Assembly: GCA_001897675.1 (NCBI GenBank)
Contig: MKUE01000095.1
Coordinates: forward strand, 28,852-92,851
From: Thiobacillus sp. 65-1059
GTDB lineage: Bacteria > Pseudomonadota > Gammaproteobacteria > Burkholderiales > Thiobacillaceae
DNA length: 64,000 bases
Direction of reading: 5' to 3'
Shown: in pieces, positions 1 through 8,124 of the stretch
Layout: each line of letters starts with the position of its first letter
Numbering within the stretch: position 1 is the first letter of the stretch
Program-made: the position numbers and the translations under genes
Notes under the pieces: model-generated
What the model was told of the DNA's origin: nothing
Seen by the model: only the letters and a program-made list of their open reading frames with translations
Database searches by the model: none

Positions 1-915
1 GAAGTCCTCGAAGCGGTCGATGGCGCGGATATCGATGTAGTAGATGGTCGACTTGCCGTCTTCCGGATACGCTTCGCGCACGTAGTGCGTCTGCTTCAAG
101 GAGGCCATGCAGCAAATGCGCGAGCAGTGCCGCAGATGGTTCTCGTCGCGCGAGCCGGCGCACTGGATGAAGGCGATGTTCTTCGCTTCCTTGCCATCGG
201 ACGGGCGCAGGATCTTGCCGCCCGTGGGCCCGTGGATGTCGGCCAGGCGCTCGAACTCGACGCTGGTGATGACGTTCTTGAAGCGGTCGTAGCCATAAGG
301 CTGGATCTTCGCCGCGTCGTAGGGCTGCCAGCCGGTCGCCCACACCACCGCACCGGCCTTGACCTGGATCGTCTCCTCCTGCATGTCGAGGTCGATCGCG
401 CCGTATTTGCACGCAGCCTTGGCGCGGTCGGCGTCGGCGCTGCCGATGATCGCCGGGTCCAGCACGTAGCGCTGCGGGTAGGCCATCGCGTTCGGCAGGT
501 AGGCGGCTTTGTGCTGGCCGAGGTTGTAGTTGAACGGATCGTCCACCATCGTTTCGACCGCGCGTCCGCAGTCGCCGCAGGCGGTGCAGTTTTCGTTCAC
601 GTAGCGCGGCTTGACCTTGACGGTAACGGTGTAGTTGCCGGCATCGCCTTCGATGCCGGAAACTTCGGCCAGCGTCAGCACCCGCACGCGGGGATTGTTT
701 TTCAGACGGCGCTGGTTGATCTCCAGGCCGCAGATGGGGTGGCACAGCTTGGGAAAGTAGCGATACAGCTGGGAGGTGCGTCCGCCCAGTGCAGGATTCT
801 TCTCAACCAGGACAACGTTCTTGCCGGTTTCGGCCGCCTCGAGCGCGGCGGTCATGCCGGAAATCCCGCCGCCGACCACGAGTATGGTCTCGTTGGTTGC
901 AACATGCTCCGTCAT
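1..915 (-). CDS. qmoA: QmoA-like FAD/Fe-S subunit of quinone-interacting oxidoreductase (partial, runs off the left edge)
   Basis: 305 codons from ATG at 915; the 3' part lies outside the window. The protein opens with a dinucleotide-binding GGGISGMTAA motif (about residues 15-24) and an ALGGRTSQ flavin motif. These are followed by the KLCHPICGLEIN segment typical of QmoA/HdrA-like proteins, a CTACGDC cysteine cluster near residue 105, and IQCAGSRDENHLRHCSRICC near residue 265. QmoA passes electrons between the quinone pool and APS reductase, and works in the reverse direction in sulfur oxidisers. The start is backed by a GGAGAAAACA leader. HdrA of a heterodisulfide-reductase-like complex is the main alternative; the genes beyond the edge (aprAB, qmoBC) would decide. 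It is divergent from the rhodanese operon. Confidence 0.82.
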   Translation of the reverse strand, partial: MTEHVATNETILVVGGGISGMTAALEAAETGKNVVLVEKNPALGGRTSQLYRYFPKLCHPICGLEINQRRLKNNPRVRVLTLAEVSGIEGDAGNYTVTVKVKPRYVNENCTACGDCGRAVETMVDDPFNYNLGQHKAAYLPNAMAYPQRYVLDPAIIGSADADRAKAACKYGAIDLDMQEETIQVKAGAVVWATGWQPYDAAKIQPYGYDRFKNVITSVEFERLADIHGPTGGKILRPSDGKEAKNIAFIQCAGSRDENHLRHCSRICCMASLKQTHYVREAYPEDGKSTIYYIDIRAIDRFEDF

Positions 916-1094
916 TGTTTTCTCCATCAGATGGATGCAAAATTTCTGAACAACCACCCGGGACATCCCTCCCGGATAGCGGGTTTTAAACCCGAATTCG
1001 ACATCCGAAATAGTACCCCCAAGGCCATGCCCGCCGCCACGGGCAAGCGCGCAATCTCAATCGAAGTTTTCTATGCGCGAATAAGAGGAAGTGT

Positions 1095-1280
1095 TCATGG
1101 CTGCGCCATGCGGGCACGGGTGAAAAGCGGGAACCGGAAACGGTCCGGCGCCCCCTGCGTTATTTCACGCAGCCGGGCATCCTCAACGGCTGCATGGAAA
1201 GCATCCCATTCTGCAAACCCGTTCGTTGTTGCGCAGAGCCGCGCGATCCGCTTCGGCCAGTTCCCCGCGGCAGCTGTCAT
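1095..1280 (-). CDS. Doubtful small hypothetical protein (61 aa)
   Basis: Open frame of 61 codons starting at ATG 1280 with a mixed, soluble-looking composition (a GFAEWDAFHAAVEDARLREI segment could form an amphipathic helix). It has no recognisable domain, no good ribosome binding site, and its start overlaps the inferred regulatory cluster. It may be a chance frame in a GC-rich intergenic region. It is listed only because nothing else occupies this stretch. Confidence 0.22.
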   Translation of the reverse strand: MTAAAGNWPKRIARLCATTNGFAEWDAFHAAVEDARLREITQGAPDRFRFPLFTRARMAQP

Positions 1281-1313
1281 GACAACATGACACTTTGCCT
1301 GACCGTAATGTCA
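1275..1313. promoter_or_regulatory. Cluster of TGTCA/TGACA half-sites, candidate upstream activator site
   Basis: A perfect 10-bp palindrome TGTCATGACA (1275-1284) is followed by TGACA (1288-1292) and TGTCA (1309-1313), so four half-sites fall within 39 bp. The cluster lies about 55-90 bp upstream of the -24 element at 1366. That is where enhancer-binding activators of sigma-54 RNA polymerase normally bind. The regulator is not known from the sequence. Confidence 0.5.
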
Positions 1314-1365
1314 CTTTCTTTCCGCAGGAAAACCTGAATCCCTTTGCAATCAGGCAAATAGGGGT

Positions 1366-1382
1366 TTGGCACACAAGATGCT
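1366..1382 (+). promoter_or_regulatory. Sigma-54 (RpoN) -24/-12 promoter of the small secreted protein/rhodanese operon
   Basis: TTGGCACACAAGATGCT matches the RpoN consensus TTGGCACGN4TTGCT with two mismatches. The invariant GG (1368-1369) and GC (1380-1381) are separated by exactly 10 bp. Transcription would start near 1393, about 65 bp before the first gene. No competing -35/-10 pair was seen. Confidence 0.68.
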
Positions 1383-1456
1383 TACCGATACAGGCAAAAA
1401 GCGCCGCCCGATCGGCCAGCCGCAAGGCCTTGCATTGAACACTTTGAGGAGACAGG

Positions 1457-1675
1457 ATGACGAAAATATCCAACTTAGCTTGCATGATGGCAGCCGTGCT
1501 GTATCTGGCCCCCGGCATCGTCAATGCTGCAGACGACGCCGAAGCGCAGCAGGCCGGACCGGCTGTCGCAAGCACTTCTGAAAACCCAGCCCAGCCCAAG
1601 GAGAAAGCCGCCAACACAAATCCATCGCAAAGCAGCACGACCGAAACCAAGAAGGAAGAACCGGCTTGCGATTAA
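1457..1675 (+). CDS. Small secreted low-complexity protein (72 aa)
   Basis: ATG preceded by a good ribosome binding site (GAGGAGACAGG). Residues 1-24 form a signal peptide ending in IVNA, before ADD. The mature part is short, rich in Ala, Ser, Gln, Lys and Glu, probably unstructured, and ends in a lone cysteine (EPACD). No family is recognised. It is first in a putative sigma-54 operon, 47 bp before a periplasmic rhodanese. Both products would be exported, so a shared periplasmic role in sulfur handling is possible but inferred only from position. Confidence 0.68.
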   Translation: MTKISNLACMMAAVLYLAPGIVNAADDAEAQQAGPAVASTSENPAQPKEKAANTNPSQSSTTETKKEEPACD

Positions 1676-1722
1676 CGGTTAATCAGTCGCAATCGCTCGC
1701 CAAGCATAATCCAGGAGACAAA

Positions 1723-2376
1723 ATGAAGCTTCGCACCCTATTCGCCGTATCCACTCTGTTCGCTTCTCTCGCCATGCCCATGGCGGCCAGCGCACTGGAT
1801 GTCAACCTCACTGCCGACCTGCCTTCGGTCGATGTGATGCATGACGGCCAGAAAGTCACGATCATGCGCAATCAGGACCAGAAAAACACCATCAATCCCG
1901 ATTTCGCCAAGACCTCGCGCAAATGCCCGCCTTTCTGCATTCAGCCGGGCGAACTGGCGGCCGGCGTCGATACCATCGGAGAGCTTGAGATCATTCATTA
2001 CCTGAAGAAAATGAGCGACGGCGACAAAACCATCATGGTGGTGGATTCGCGTACGCCTGACTGGGTCGAAAAAGGCACGATCCCCGGTGCGGTCAACATT
2101 CCGTGGGACAAGCTCAACATCGGCAAGTCGGATCCCATCACCGTGCAGGAAATCCTTGAAAAGCATTTCGGCGTCAGGAACCAGGATGGTTTCTACATGT
2201 TCGACAATGCCAAAACCGTCGTCATGTTCTGCAACGGTCCCTGGTGCGGCCAGTCGCCGACCAACATCAAAGGCCTGCTGAAAATCGGCTACCCGGCGAA
2301 TAAAATCAAATGGTACCGGGGCGGCATGCAGGACTGGGAAGCGCTCGGACTGACCACGGTCAAGCCCGCGAAATAA
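1723..2376 (+). CDS. Periplasmic rhodanese-domain protein
   Basis: 217 aa. ATG at 1723 follows CCAGGAGACAAA; an in-frame ATG at 1666 lacks such a site and would bury the signal peptide. Residues 1-24 are a signal peptide (MAASA, then LDV). A CPPFC pair lies near residue 69. A rhodanese fold follows with VVDSRTPDWVEKGTIPGAVNIPW, of which the DSR and GAVNIP parts are typical, and a predicted active-site loop CNGPWCGQS near residue 172 holding two cysteines. Rhodaneses carry sulfane sulfur on such a cysteine. It ends at a strong terminator. Which Cys is catalytic, and the sulfur donor, are unknown. Confidence 0.85.
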   Translation: MKLRTLFAVSTLFASLAMPMAASALDVNLTADLPSVDVMHDGQKVTIMRNQDQKNTINPDFAKTSRKCPPFCIQPGELAAGVDTIGELEIIHYLKKMSDGDKTIMVVDSRTPDWVEKGTIPGAVNIPWDKLNIGKSDPITVQEILEKHFGVRNQDGFYMFDNAKTVVMFCNGPWCGQSPTNIKGLLKIGYPANKIKWYRGGMQDWEALGLTTVKPAK

Positions 2377-2399
2377 GAGCGCACTGCCAGCAGCAAAAA

Positions 2400-2426
2400 A
2401 AAAACGGGGCGTCATGCCCCGTTTTT
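2400..2426 (+). terminator. Rho-independent terminator after the rhodanese gene
   Basis: AAAAACGGGGC, loop GTCAT, GCCCCGTTTTT: an 11-bp perfect stem with a U-run on the plus strand, 23 bp after the rhodanese stop codon. The A-run on the other side means it could also act on the minus-strand phosphodiesterase transcript, which ends at 2491. Confidence 0.9.
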
Positions 2427-2490
2427 CATCCCCTCCGCCCCATAAAAACCTGGCGCGCTCCACGCTGCGAGGAGAAGTATCGATCCGGCT

Positions 2491-3042
2491 CTAGGCGTGC
2501 GGCGTAACCGGCGGCAGCACCGAGGCCGGCGCCGCCTCGATGGCGACAATCTCGAACTGCATCGCGGCGAGGTTGGCCATGATGTAGGTGGGGGGCGCGC
2601 CGACGCCGCCGACGGTGCCGGGGTTGACCAGCCAGGCGTGTCCGCCTTTGACCGTGGCCACTTGCGAGATGCTGGATTTGTGATCGTGGCCGCAGCACAC
2701 CAGGTCGTAGTCGCCGGTGCAGGCGAGCGCCTGCGCGTAATGCGGGTAATGCACCAGGAACAGGTTGCGGCCGGCCAGGGTGAAGGCGGCGTCCTGGCCG
2801 TGGTAGCGCACCACGCTGTTGGGTTCGGCTGCCAGCCGGCTCATGTTGTAGAGGTCGCCGGTGTTGTTGCCGTGGATGACGTGCACCGGCAGTTCGTATT
2901 TCTGCAGCACGCGCAATGTGGTCGGCGCGACCACGTCGCCGCAGTGCAGCACCGCCTCCGCCCCGTGCGCCTTGGCGTGCTCGACCGCCGCGCCGAGCAG
3001 ACGGCGGTTGTCGTGGGAGTCGGAGAGGATGCAGACTTTCAT
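2491..3042 (-). CDS. YfcE/MJ0936-family metallophosphoesterase
   Basis: 183 aa from ATG 3042, where the first core strand begins (MKVCILSDSHDN). An alternative ATG eight codons upstream lies in a repeat-like region and is less likely. The calcineurin-like metal-binding motifs occur in order: SDSHDN, HCGDVV, HGNN and CGHDHK, followed by NPGTVGG. Family members are small Mn2+-dependent phosphodiesterases of the YfcE type; the physiological substrate is usually unknown. It lies downstream of ppa on the same strand, separated by an imperfect inverted repeat. Confidence 0.85.
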   Translation of the reverse strand: MKVCILSDSHDNRRLLGAAVEHAKAHGAEAVLHCGDVVAPTTLRVLQKYELPVHVIHGNNTGDLYNMSRLAAEPNSVVRYHGQDAAFTLAGRNLFLVHYPHYAQALACTGDYDLVCCGHDHKSSISQVATVKGGHAWLVNPGTVGGVGAPPTYIMANLAAMQFEIVAIEAAPASVLPPVTPHA

Positions 3043-3126
3043 ACAGGTGCAGGACTCAGGAGACAAGTTTCAAGTCACAAGCGCCAAGGAACCGGTTTTC
3101 CTTGAATCTTGTATCTTGCACCTTGT
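3043..3126. repeat. Imperfect intergenic inverted repeat between ppa and the phosphodiesterase
   Basis: The outer arms ACAGGTGCA (3043-3051) and TGCACCTTGT (3117-3126) are complementary with one bulge. The inner arms CAAGGAA (3085-3091) and TTCCTTG (3098-3104) form a hairpin. The intervening sequence is built from degenerate CAAG/CTTG words. It fills the whole ppa-phosphodiesterase gap and resembles a small intergenic repeat element. Only one copy was noticed in this window. Confidence 0.5.
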
Positions 3127-3129
3127 TAC

Positions 3130-3678
3130 TCAGAACGCCGGCTTGTCCTTGGCGTTGCGGTAGCGCTCGACGCCGGCGAGGATCTCGGCGCGCGCGTCGT
3201 CGATGCCGACCCAGCCCTCGACCTTGACCCATTTGCCGTTTTCGAGATCCTTGTAGTGCTCGAAAAAATGGGAGATCTGCGCCAGCAGCAGGGCCTGCAA
3301 ATCTTCCGGCTTGTTGACGCCCTTGTAGATGCCGCACAGCTTGTCGACCGGCACGGCCAGCAGCTTGGCGTCGACGCCGGCTTCGTCGGTCATCTTCAGC
3401 ATGCCGATGGGGCGGCAGCGCACCACCACGCCGGTGATCAGCGGGATCGGCGTCACCACCAGCACGTCGACCGGATCGCCGTCTTCCGACAGGGTGTGCG
3501 GAATGTAGCCGTAGTTGCAGGGATAGTGCATGGCGGTCGACATGAAACGGTCGACGAACATGGCGCCGGATTCCTTGTCGACTTCGTACTTGATGGGTTC
3601 GCCGTGGGCGGGAATTTCGATGATGACATTGAAGTCATCCGGCAGATTGCGGCCGGAACTGACGCGGTCGAGACTCAT
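3130..3678 (-). CDS. ppa: Inorganic pyrophosphatase (family I)
   Basis: 182 aa, the usual length for soluble Mg2+-dependent pyrophosphatases. Recognisable features are the E-x7-K-Y-E region ([15 protein letters not shown]), [11 protein letters not shown], the aspartate-rich signature [10 protein letters not shown] near residue 66, and the second metal segment KLLAVPVDK. It hydrolyses pyrophosphate to two phosphates in the cytoplasm, pulling biosynthetic reactions forward. A TATAAT element lies 33 bp upstream. It is divergent from mfd. Confidence 0.97.
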   Translation of the reverse strand: MSLDRVSSGRNLPDDFNVIIEIPAHGEPIKYEVDKESGAMFVDRFMSTAMHYPCNYGYIPHTLSEDGDPVDVLVVTPIPLITGVVVRCRPIGMLKMTDEAGVDAKLLAVPVDKLCGIYKGVNKPEDLQALLLAQISHFFEHYKDLENGKWVKVEGWVGIDDARAEILAGVERYRNAKDKPAF

Positions 3679-3710
3679 GGGATATCGGGGGTTGAACGGG
3701 AAAGGCAGGC

Positions 3711-3739
3711 ATTATACCTGCCCCCGCCCCGCCTCCGCA
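3711..3739 (-). promoter_or_regulatory. Sigma-70-type promoter of ppa
   Basis: Read on the minus strand, a perfect -10 TATAAT (3716-3711) preceded by GG, with a weak -35-like TGCGGA (3739-3734) 17 bp upstream. The expected start near 3704 gives a leader of about 25 nt before the ppa ATG. Confidence 0.5.
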
Positions 3740-3786
3740 CCGCGGATGCGCCCGACTGCCGTTTCTAGGATAATCCCGCTATTTGC

Positions 3787-6700
3787 ATGACGCTCTTCGC
3801 CCCCGCTTCCCAGCCTTCCGGCCCCCAGCGCAGCCAGTCCGGCCTCGCCGGCGCAGCCGATGCGCTCTATCTCGCCGAACTGGCGCGCCACGCCGCGCCG
3901 CTCGCCGTGGTGTGCGCCAGCGCGTGGGACGCCAACCGGCTGGCCGAGGAACTGCGCTGGTTCGACCCCGAGTTGCGGGTGTGCGCCTTTCCCGACTGGG
4001 AAACCCTGCCCTACGATACGTTTTCGCCGCACCCGGACCTGATTTCCGAGCGGCTGGCGACGCTGTACCAGATTTCGCGCGGCGAATTCGACATCGCCGT
4101 GGTGGCGCTGTCCACCGCGCTGTACCGGCTGGCGCCGCCGGCCTTCCTCGCCGCCCACACTTTCTTCCTCAAGCAGAAGGACACCCTCGACGAAGCCGCC
4201 TTCCGCGCGCAGATGGCGCTGGGCGGCTATACCCACGTCAATCAGGTATTCGCGCCGGGCGAATTCAGCGTCCGCGGAGGGTTGATCGACCTGTTCCCCA
4301 TGGGCAGCGCGCTGCCCTACCGCATCGACCTGTTCGACAATGAAATCGAGACGCTGCGCGCGTTCGATATCGACACCCAGCGCAGCATCTATCCGGTGAG
4401 CGAAATCCGCCTGCTGCCGGCGCGCGAATTCCCCTTCGACGAGGCCGGCATCACCCGCTTCCGGCAGAATTTCCGTGAGCGTTTCGAGGGCGACCCGTCC
4501 AAGTCCAAGCTGTACAAGGATGTCAGCAACGGCCTTGCGCCGGCCGGCATCGAGTACTACCTGCCGCTGTTTTTCGAGGAAACGGCGACGCTGTTCGACT
4601 ATCTGCCCGCTGCCACGCGGCTGGTGGCGCACGGCGCGCTCGACCCCGCCGGCCAGGCGTTCTGGGCCGACGCGCAAGGCCGTTACCGCCTGCTGTCGGG
4701 CGACAAGGACCGCCCGCTGCTGCCGCCGGCCGACCTGTTTCTGCCGACCGACACGTTCTTCAGCCTGGCCAAGGGCTACACGCGGCTCGACCTGGAACAG
4801 GGCGGCGACGGGCTGGCCCGCCCCGTTCCGCCCATTTCGGTCGACCGCCGCGAGGCCCATCCGGTCGCCAAGCTGCAGGGCTTCATCGACGGATTCAAGG
4901 GCACGCTACTGATCGTCGCGCCGTCGGCCGGGCGGCGCGAAACCCTGCACGAATATCTTTCCGAACACGGCCTCCACGCCGCACTGTGCGGAAGCTGGGC
5001 CGATTGCCGGCAGCACACCGACCGCATCCTGCTCACCCACGGCCCGCTGGCCGAAGGCTTCGTCACGTCGGACGGCCAGTTCGCCGTCATCACCGAGACC
5101 GAACTCTACGCCATCCCGCCGAAGACCCGGCGCGCGCGCGAAGCCCGCGCCACCCAGATCGACAACCTGCTGCGCGACCTCTCGGAGCTGAAGCCCGGCG
5201 ACCCGGTGGTGCATGCGCAGTACGGCGTCGGCCAGTACCTCGGTCTGATCAACATGGACCTCGGCGACGGCGACACCGAGTTCCTGCAGCTCGAATACGC
5301 CAAGGGCGACAAGCTCTACGTGCCGGTCGCCAACCTGCACCTGATCTCGCGCTACAGCGGCGCCGGAGAAGGCGCGGCGCCGCTGCACAAGCTCGGCACC
5401 GACCAGTGGGAGAAGGCGCGCCGCCGCGCCATGCAGGCGGCACGCGACACCGCCGCCGAGCTGCTCAACCTGTATGCGCTGCGCGCGGCGCGCGAGGGCC
5501 ACGCATTCCAGTTTTCGCCGCACGACTACGAGGCCTTCGCCGAGGGCTTCGGCTACGAGGAAACCCCCGACCAGGCCGCCGCCATCGCCGCGGTGATGGC
5601 CGACATGCAGTCGGGCAAGCCGATGGACCGTCTGGTGTGCGGCGACGTCGGCTTCGGCAAGACCGAGGTCGCGCTGCGCGCCGCCTTCATGGCGGTGATG
5701 GGCGGCTACCAGGTCGCAGTGCTGGTGCCGACCACGCTCCTGGCCGAGCAGCACTTCAACAATTTCTCCGACCGCTTCTCGGCCTGGCCGGTGAAGCTCG
5801 CCGAGCTGTCGCGCTTCCGCACCGCAAAGGAGCAGACCGCAGCGCTCGAAGCGCTGAAGGAAGGCAGGATCGACATCGTCATCGGCACCCACCGGCTGAT
5901 CCAGAAGGACGTCAAGTTCGCCCGTCTGGGGCTGGTCATCATGGACGAGGAACACCGCTTCGGGGTGCGCCAGAAGGAACAGCTGAAGGCCTTGCGCGCC
6001 GAGGTCGACGTGCTGACGCTGACCGCCACGCCGATCCCGCGCACGCTGGCGATGTCGCTCGAAGGCATCCGCGATTTCTCGGTGATTGCCACGGCGCCGC
6101 AGAAGCGGCTGGCGATCAAGACCTTCGTGCAGCCGTTTTCCGGTGGACTGATCCGCGAGGCGGTGCTGCGCGAACTGAAGCGCGGCGGCCAGGTGTATTT
6201 CCTGCACAACGAAGTCAGCACCATCGAGGCGATGCGCGAACGGCTGGAAAAGCTGCTGCCGGAGGCGCGCATCCGCGTCGGCCACGGCCAGATGGGCGAA
6301 CGCGAACTGGAACAGGTGGTGCGCGACTTCTATCAGCAGCGCTACGACATCCTCCTGTGCACCACCATCATCGAAACCGGCATCGACATCCCGACCGCCA
6401 ACACCATCCTGATCAACCGCGCCGACAAGTTCGGACTCGCCCAATTGCATCAGCTCCGGGGCCGCGTCGGGCGCTCGCACCACCAGGCCTTCGCCTACCT
6501 GCTGGTGGAAGAGGACCGTACCTTGACGCCGCAGGCGAAGAAGCGTCTGGAGGCGATCCAGTTGATGGAGGAGCTGGGTTCCGGCTTTCATCTCGCCATG
6601 CAGGATCTGGAAATCCGCGGCGCCGGCGAAGTGCTGGGCGACAAGCAGAGCGGCGAGATCCTCGAAGTCGGCTTCTCGCTCTACAACGACATGCTGGCCG

Positions 6701-7185
6701 GCGCGGTGGCGAGCCTGAAGGCCGGCCGCGAACCCGACATGAGCCAGCCGCTCGGCGTGGTGTCCGAGATCAACCTGCACCTGCCCGCGCTGCTGCCGGA
6801 AGACTACTGCCCCGACGTGCACGAACGGCTGGTGCTGTACAAGCGCCTGGCGAGCGTCCATGACGCCGAGGAGCTGACCCGGCTGCAGGAAGAGCTGGTC
6901 GACCGCTTCGGCCGCCTGCCCGACCCGGCGCGCGCGCTGCTCGACACCCACCGCCTGCGGCTGGCCGCGCGCCCACTCGGCATCATGAAGGTCGATGCCA
7001 ACGCGGACAGCATCCTGCTGCAATTCGTGCCGCAGCCGCCGATCGATCCGGGCCGCATCATCCAGCTCATCCAGACCCGGCGCGACATCAAGCTGGCGGG
7101 CGAAAACCGACTGCGCTGGCATGCGTCGTCCCCTCCCGACGCGCGGGCGGCGAATGTCGTCTCCATGTTCAACTTCTTGAATTAA
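3787..7185 (+). CDS. mfd: Transcription-repair coupling factor Mfd
   Basis: 1132 aa, full family length. The N-terminal UvrB-like damage-recognition part spans about residues 1-380. The RNA-polymerase interaction (CarD-like) domain is near 468 (PGDPVVHAQYGVGQYLG). The RecG-like translocase carries Walker A GDVGFGKTE (near 618), the DEEH box (near 720), TLTATPIPRTL, and motif VI QLRGRVGRS. A C-terminal TRCF domain follows. Mfd displaces stalled RNA polymerase and recruits UvrA. The ATG at 3787 directly follows a short AT-containing leader and no strong ribosome binding site is seen, so the exact start is slightly uncertain. Confidence 0.97.
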   Translation: MTLFAPASQPSGPQRSQSGLAGAADALYLAELARHAAPLAVVCASAWDANRLAEELRWFDPELRVCAFPDWETLPYDTFSPHPDLISERLATLYQISRGEFDIAVVALSTALYRLAPPAFLAAHTFFLKQKDTLDEAAFRAQMALGGYTHVNQVFAPGEFSVRGGLIDLFPMGSALPYRIDLFDNEIETLRAFDIDTQRSIYPVSEIRLLPAREFPFDEAGITRFRQNFRERFEGDPSKSKLYKDVSNGLAPAGIEYYLPLFFEETATLFDYLPAATRLVAHGALDPAGQAFWADAQGRYRLLSGDKDRPLLPPADLFLPTDTFFSLAKGYTRLDLEQGGDGLARPVPPISVDRREAHPVAKLQGFIDGFKGTLLIVAPSAGRRETLHEYLSEHGLHAALCGSWADCRQHTDRILLTHGPLAEGFVTSDGQFAVITETELYAIPPKTRRAREARATQIDNLLRDLSELKPGDPVVHAQYGVGQYLGLINMDLGDGDTEFLQLEYAKGDKLYVPVANLHLISRYSGAGEGAAPLHKLGTDQWEKARRRAMQAARDTAAELLNLYALRAAREGHAFQFSPHDYEAFAEGFGYEETPDQAAAIAAVMADMQSGKPMDRLVCGDVGFGKTEVALRAAFMAVMGGYQVAVLVPTTLLAEQHFNNFSDRFSAWPVKLAELSRFRTAKEQTAALEALKEGRIDIVIGTHRLIQKDVKFARLGLVIMDEEHRFGVRQKEQLKALRAEVDVLTLTATPIPRTLAMSLEGIRDFSVIATAPQKRLAIKTFVQPFSGGLIREAVLRELKRGGQVYFLHNEVSTIEAMRERLEKLLPEARIRVGHGQMGERELEQVVRDFYQQRYDILLCTTIIETGIDIPTANTILINRADKFGLAQLHQLRGRVGRSHHQAFAYLLVEEDRTLTPQAKKRLEAIQLMEELGSGFHLAMQDLEIRGAGEVLGDKQSGEILEVGFSLYNDMLAGAVASLKAGREPDMSQPLGVVSEINLHLPALLPEDYCPDVHERLVLYKRLASVHDAEELTRLQEELVDRFGRLPDPARALLDTHRLRLAARPLGIMKVDANADSILLQFVPQPPIDPGRIIQLIQTRRDIKLAGENRLRWHASSPPDARAANVVSMFNFLN

Positions 7186-7205
7186 GCATTTGAAGACAAA
7201 TCAAA

Positions 7206-8045
7206 ATGAATCTGATCGTTCAGGGAAAAACCGTCTCCACCCCCAGTCTCGAGGCACTCGCCACACTGGCTGCCGCCGCAGCGATTGAAACGGTTTCGGC
7301 CACGGCATTCCGGCTGACTGGGGCCGACGACAGCCAGCGCGCCGAAATCGCCGCATACTGCGACGCCCATGCCCTCGACTGCGGCTGGGTGCCGGCCGAG
7401 CGCCGCATCCGCGACTTTGGCCTGCTGGTGATGGACATGGACTCGACCCTCATCACCATCGAGTGCATCGATGAAATCGCCGACATGCATGGCCTGAAAC
7501 CGCAGGTGTCGGCCATCACCGAAGCCGCGATGCGCGGCGAGATCGACTTTGCCGAAAGCCTGCGCCGGCGGGTCTCCCTGCTGTCCGGACTGGATCAATC
7601 CGCGCTGCAACGGGTGTACGACGAGCGGCTGCAGCTCTCGCCGGGCGCCGAGGCCCTGCTGGCCGCCGCCCGCACCGCCGGAATCAAGACCCTGCTGGTG
7701 TCGGGCGGATTCACCTTCTTTACCGAGCGGCTGCAGTCCCGGTTGGGACTGGACTACACTGCAGCCAACTCGCTGGAAGTGGCCGGCGGGAAATTGACCG
7801 GGCGCGTGCTCGGCGATATCGTGGACGCCCAGGGCAAGGCCGACTGGCTCAACCGGGTGCGCGCCGGGCTGAATCTGGCCCGTTCCCAGGTGATCGCCAT
7901 GGGCGACGGCGCGAACGACCTGAAGATGATGGCTGAGGCCGCCCTCAGCATCGCCTACCACGCCAAGCCGGTGGTACGCGCACAGGCCAGCCATGCCTTG
8001 AACCAGGTCGGGCTGGACGGGGTGATCCCGCTCCTCGGCGGCTAA
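7206..8045 (+). CDS. serB: Phosphoserine phosphatase SerB
   Basis: 279 aa HAD-superfamily enzyme completing serine biosynthesis (phosphoserine to serine). An N-terminal regulatory-like region of about 70 residues precedes the nucleophile motif DMDSTL (near 77-82) and the ECIDEIAD segment. These are followed by VSGGFTFFTERL (motif II) and GDGANDLKMMAEA (motif III). It starts 20 bp after mfd and may be read through from it. Its stop codon lies inside the FliA-type promoter of flgM. Confidence 0.96.
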   Translation: MNLIVQGKTVSTPSLEALATLAAAAAIETVSATAFRLTGADDSQRAEIAAYCDAHALDCGWVPAERRIRDFGLLVMDMDSTLITIECIDEIADMHGLKPQVSAITEAAMRGEIDFAESLRRRVSLLSGLDQSALQRVYDERLQLSPGAEALLAAARTAGIKTLLVSGGFTFFTERLQSRLGLDYTAANSLEVAGGKLTGRVLGDIVDAQGKADWLNRVRAGLNLARSQVIAMGDGANDLKMMAEAALSIAYHAKPVVRAQASHALNQVGLDGVIPLLGG

Positions 8046-8069
8046 AGAAACATCCCGGGCGGCCGATAA
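8043..8069 (+). promoter_or_regulatory. Sigma-28 (FliA) promoter for flgM
   Basis: TAAAGAAA (8043-8050), an 11-bp spacer, then GCCGATAA (8062-8069). The flagellar consensus is TAAAGTTT-N11-GCCGATAA, so the -10 is perfect, the spacing exact and the -35 matches 6 of 8. The first three bases are the serB stop codon. The downstream gene is flgM, a known FliA-regulon member. Confidence 0.82.
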
Positions 8070-8124
8070 ACCATTTGAGTACTCGGCCAGTCAGAAGATC
8101 GAACAACAGCGACCAGGAATCCCC

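Larger units (their letters stand above)
916..1456. other. 541-bp divergent intergenic region between qmoA and the rhodanese operon
   Basis: The only coding candidate is a doubtful 61-codon minus-strand frame (1095-1280). The right half carries regulatory signals listed separately: a TGTCA/TGACA half-site cluster (1275-1313) and a sigma-54-type promoter (1366-1382). No clear sigma-70 promoter for qmoA stands out in the left half. Confidence 0.6.

Noticed and set aside
1183..1650. 155-codon minus-strand frame between qmoA and the rhodanese gene
   Set aside because: It runs antisense through the small secreted protein gene, which has a signal peptide and strong ribosome site, and through the sigma-54 promoter.
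3130..3786. Open frames on the plus strand opposite ppa
   Set aside because: They are antisense to a complete inorganic pyrophosphatase gene and show no domain.
4906..7122. 738-codon minus-strand open frame opposite mfd
   Set aside because: It is the antisense shadow of mfd in GC-rich DNA; the plus strand has full Mfd motifs and the minus frame shows no domain.
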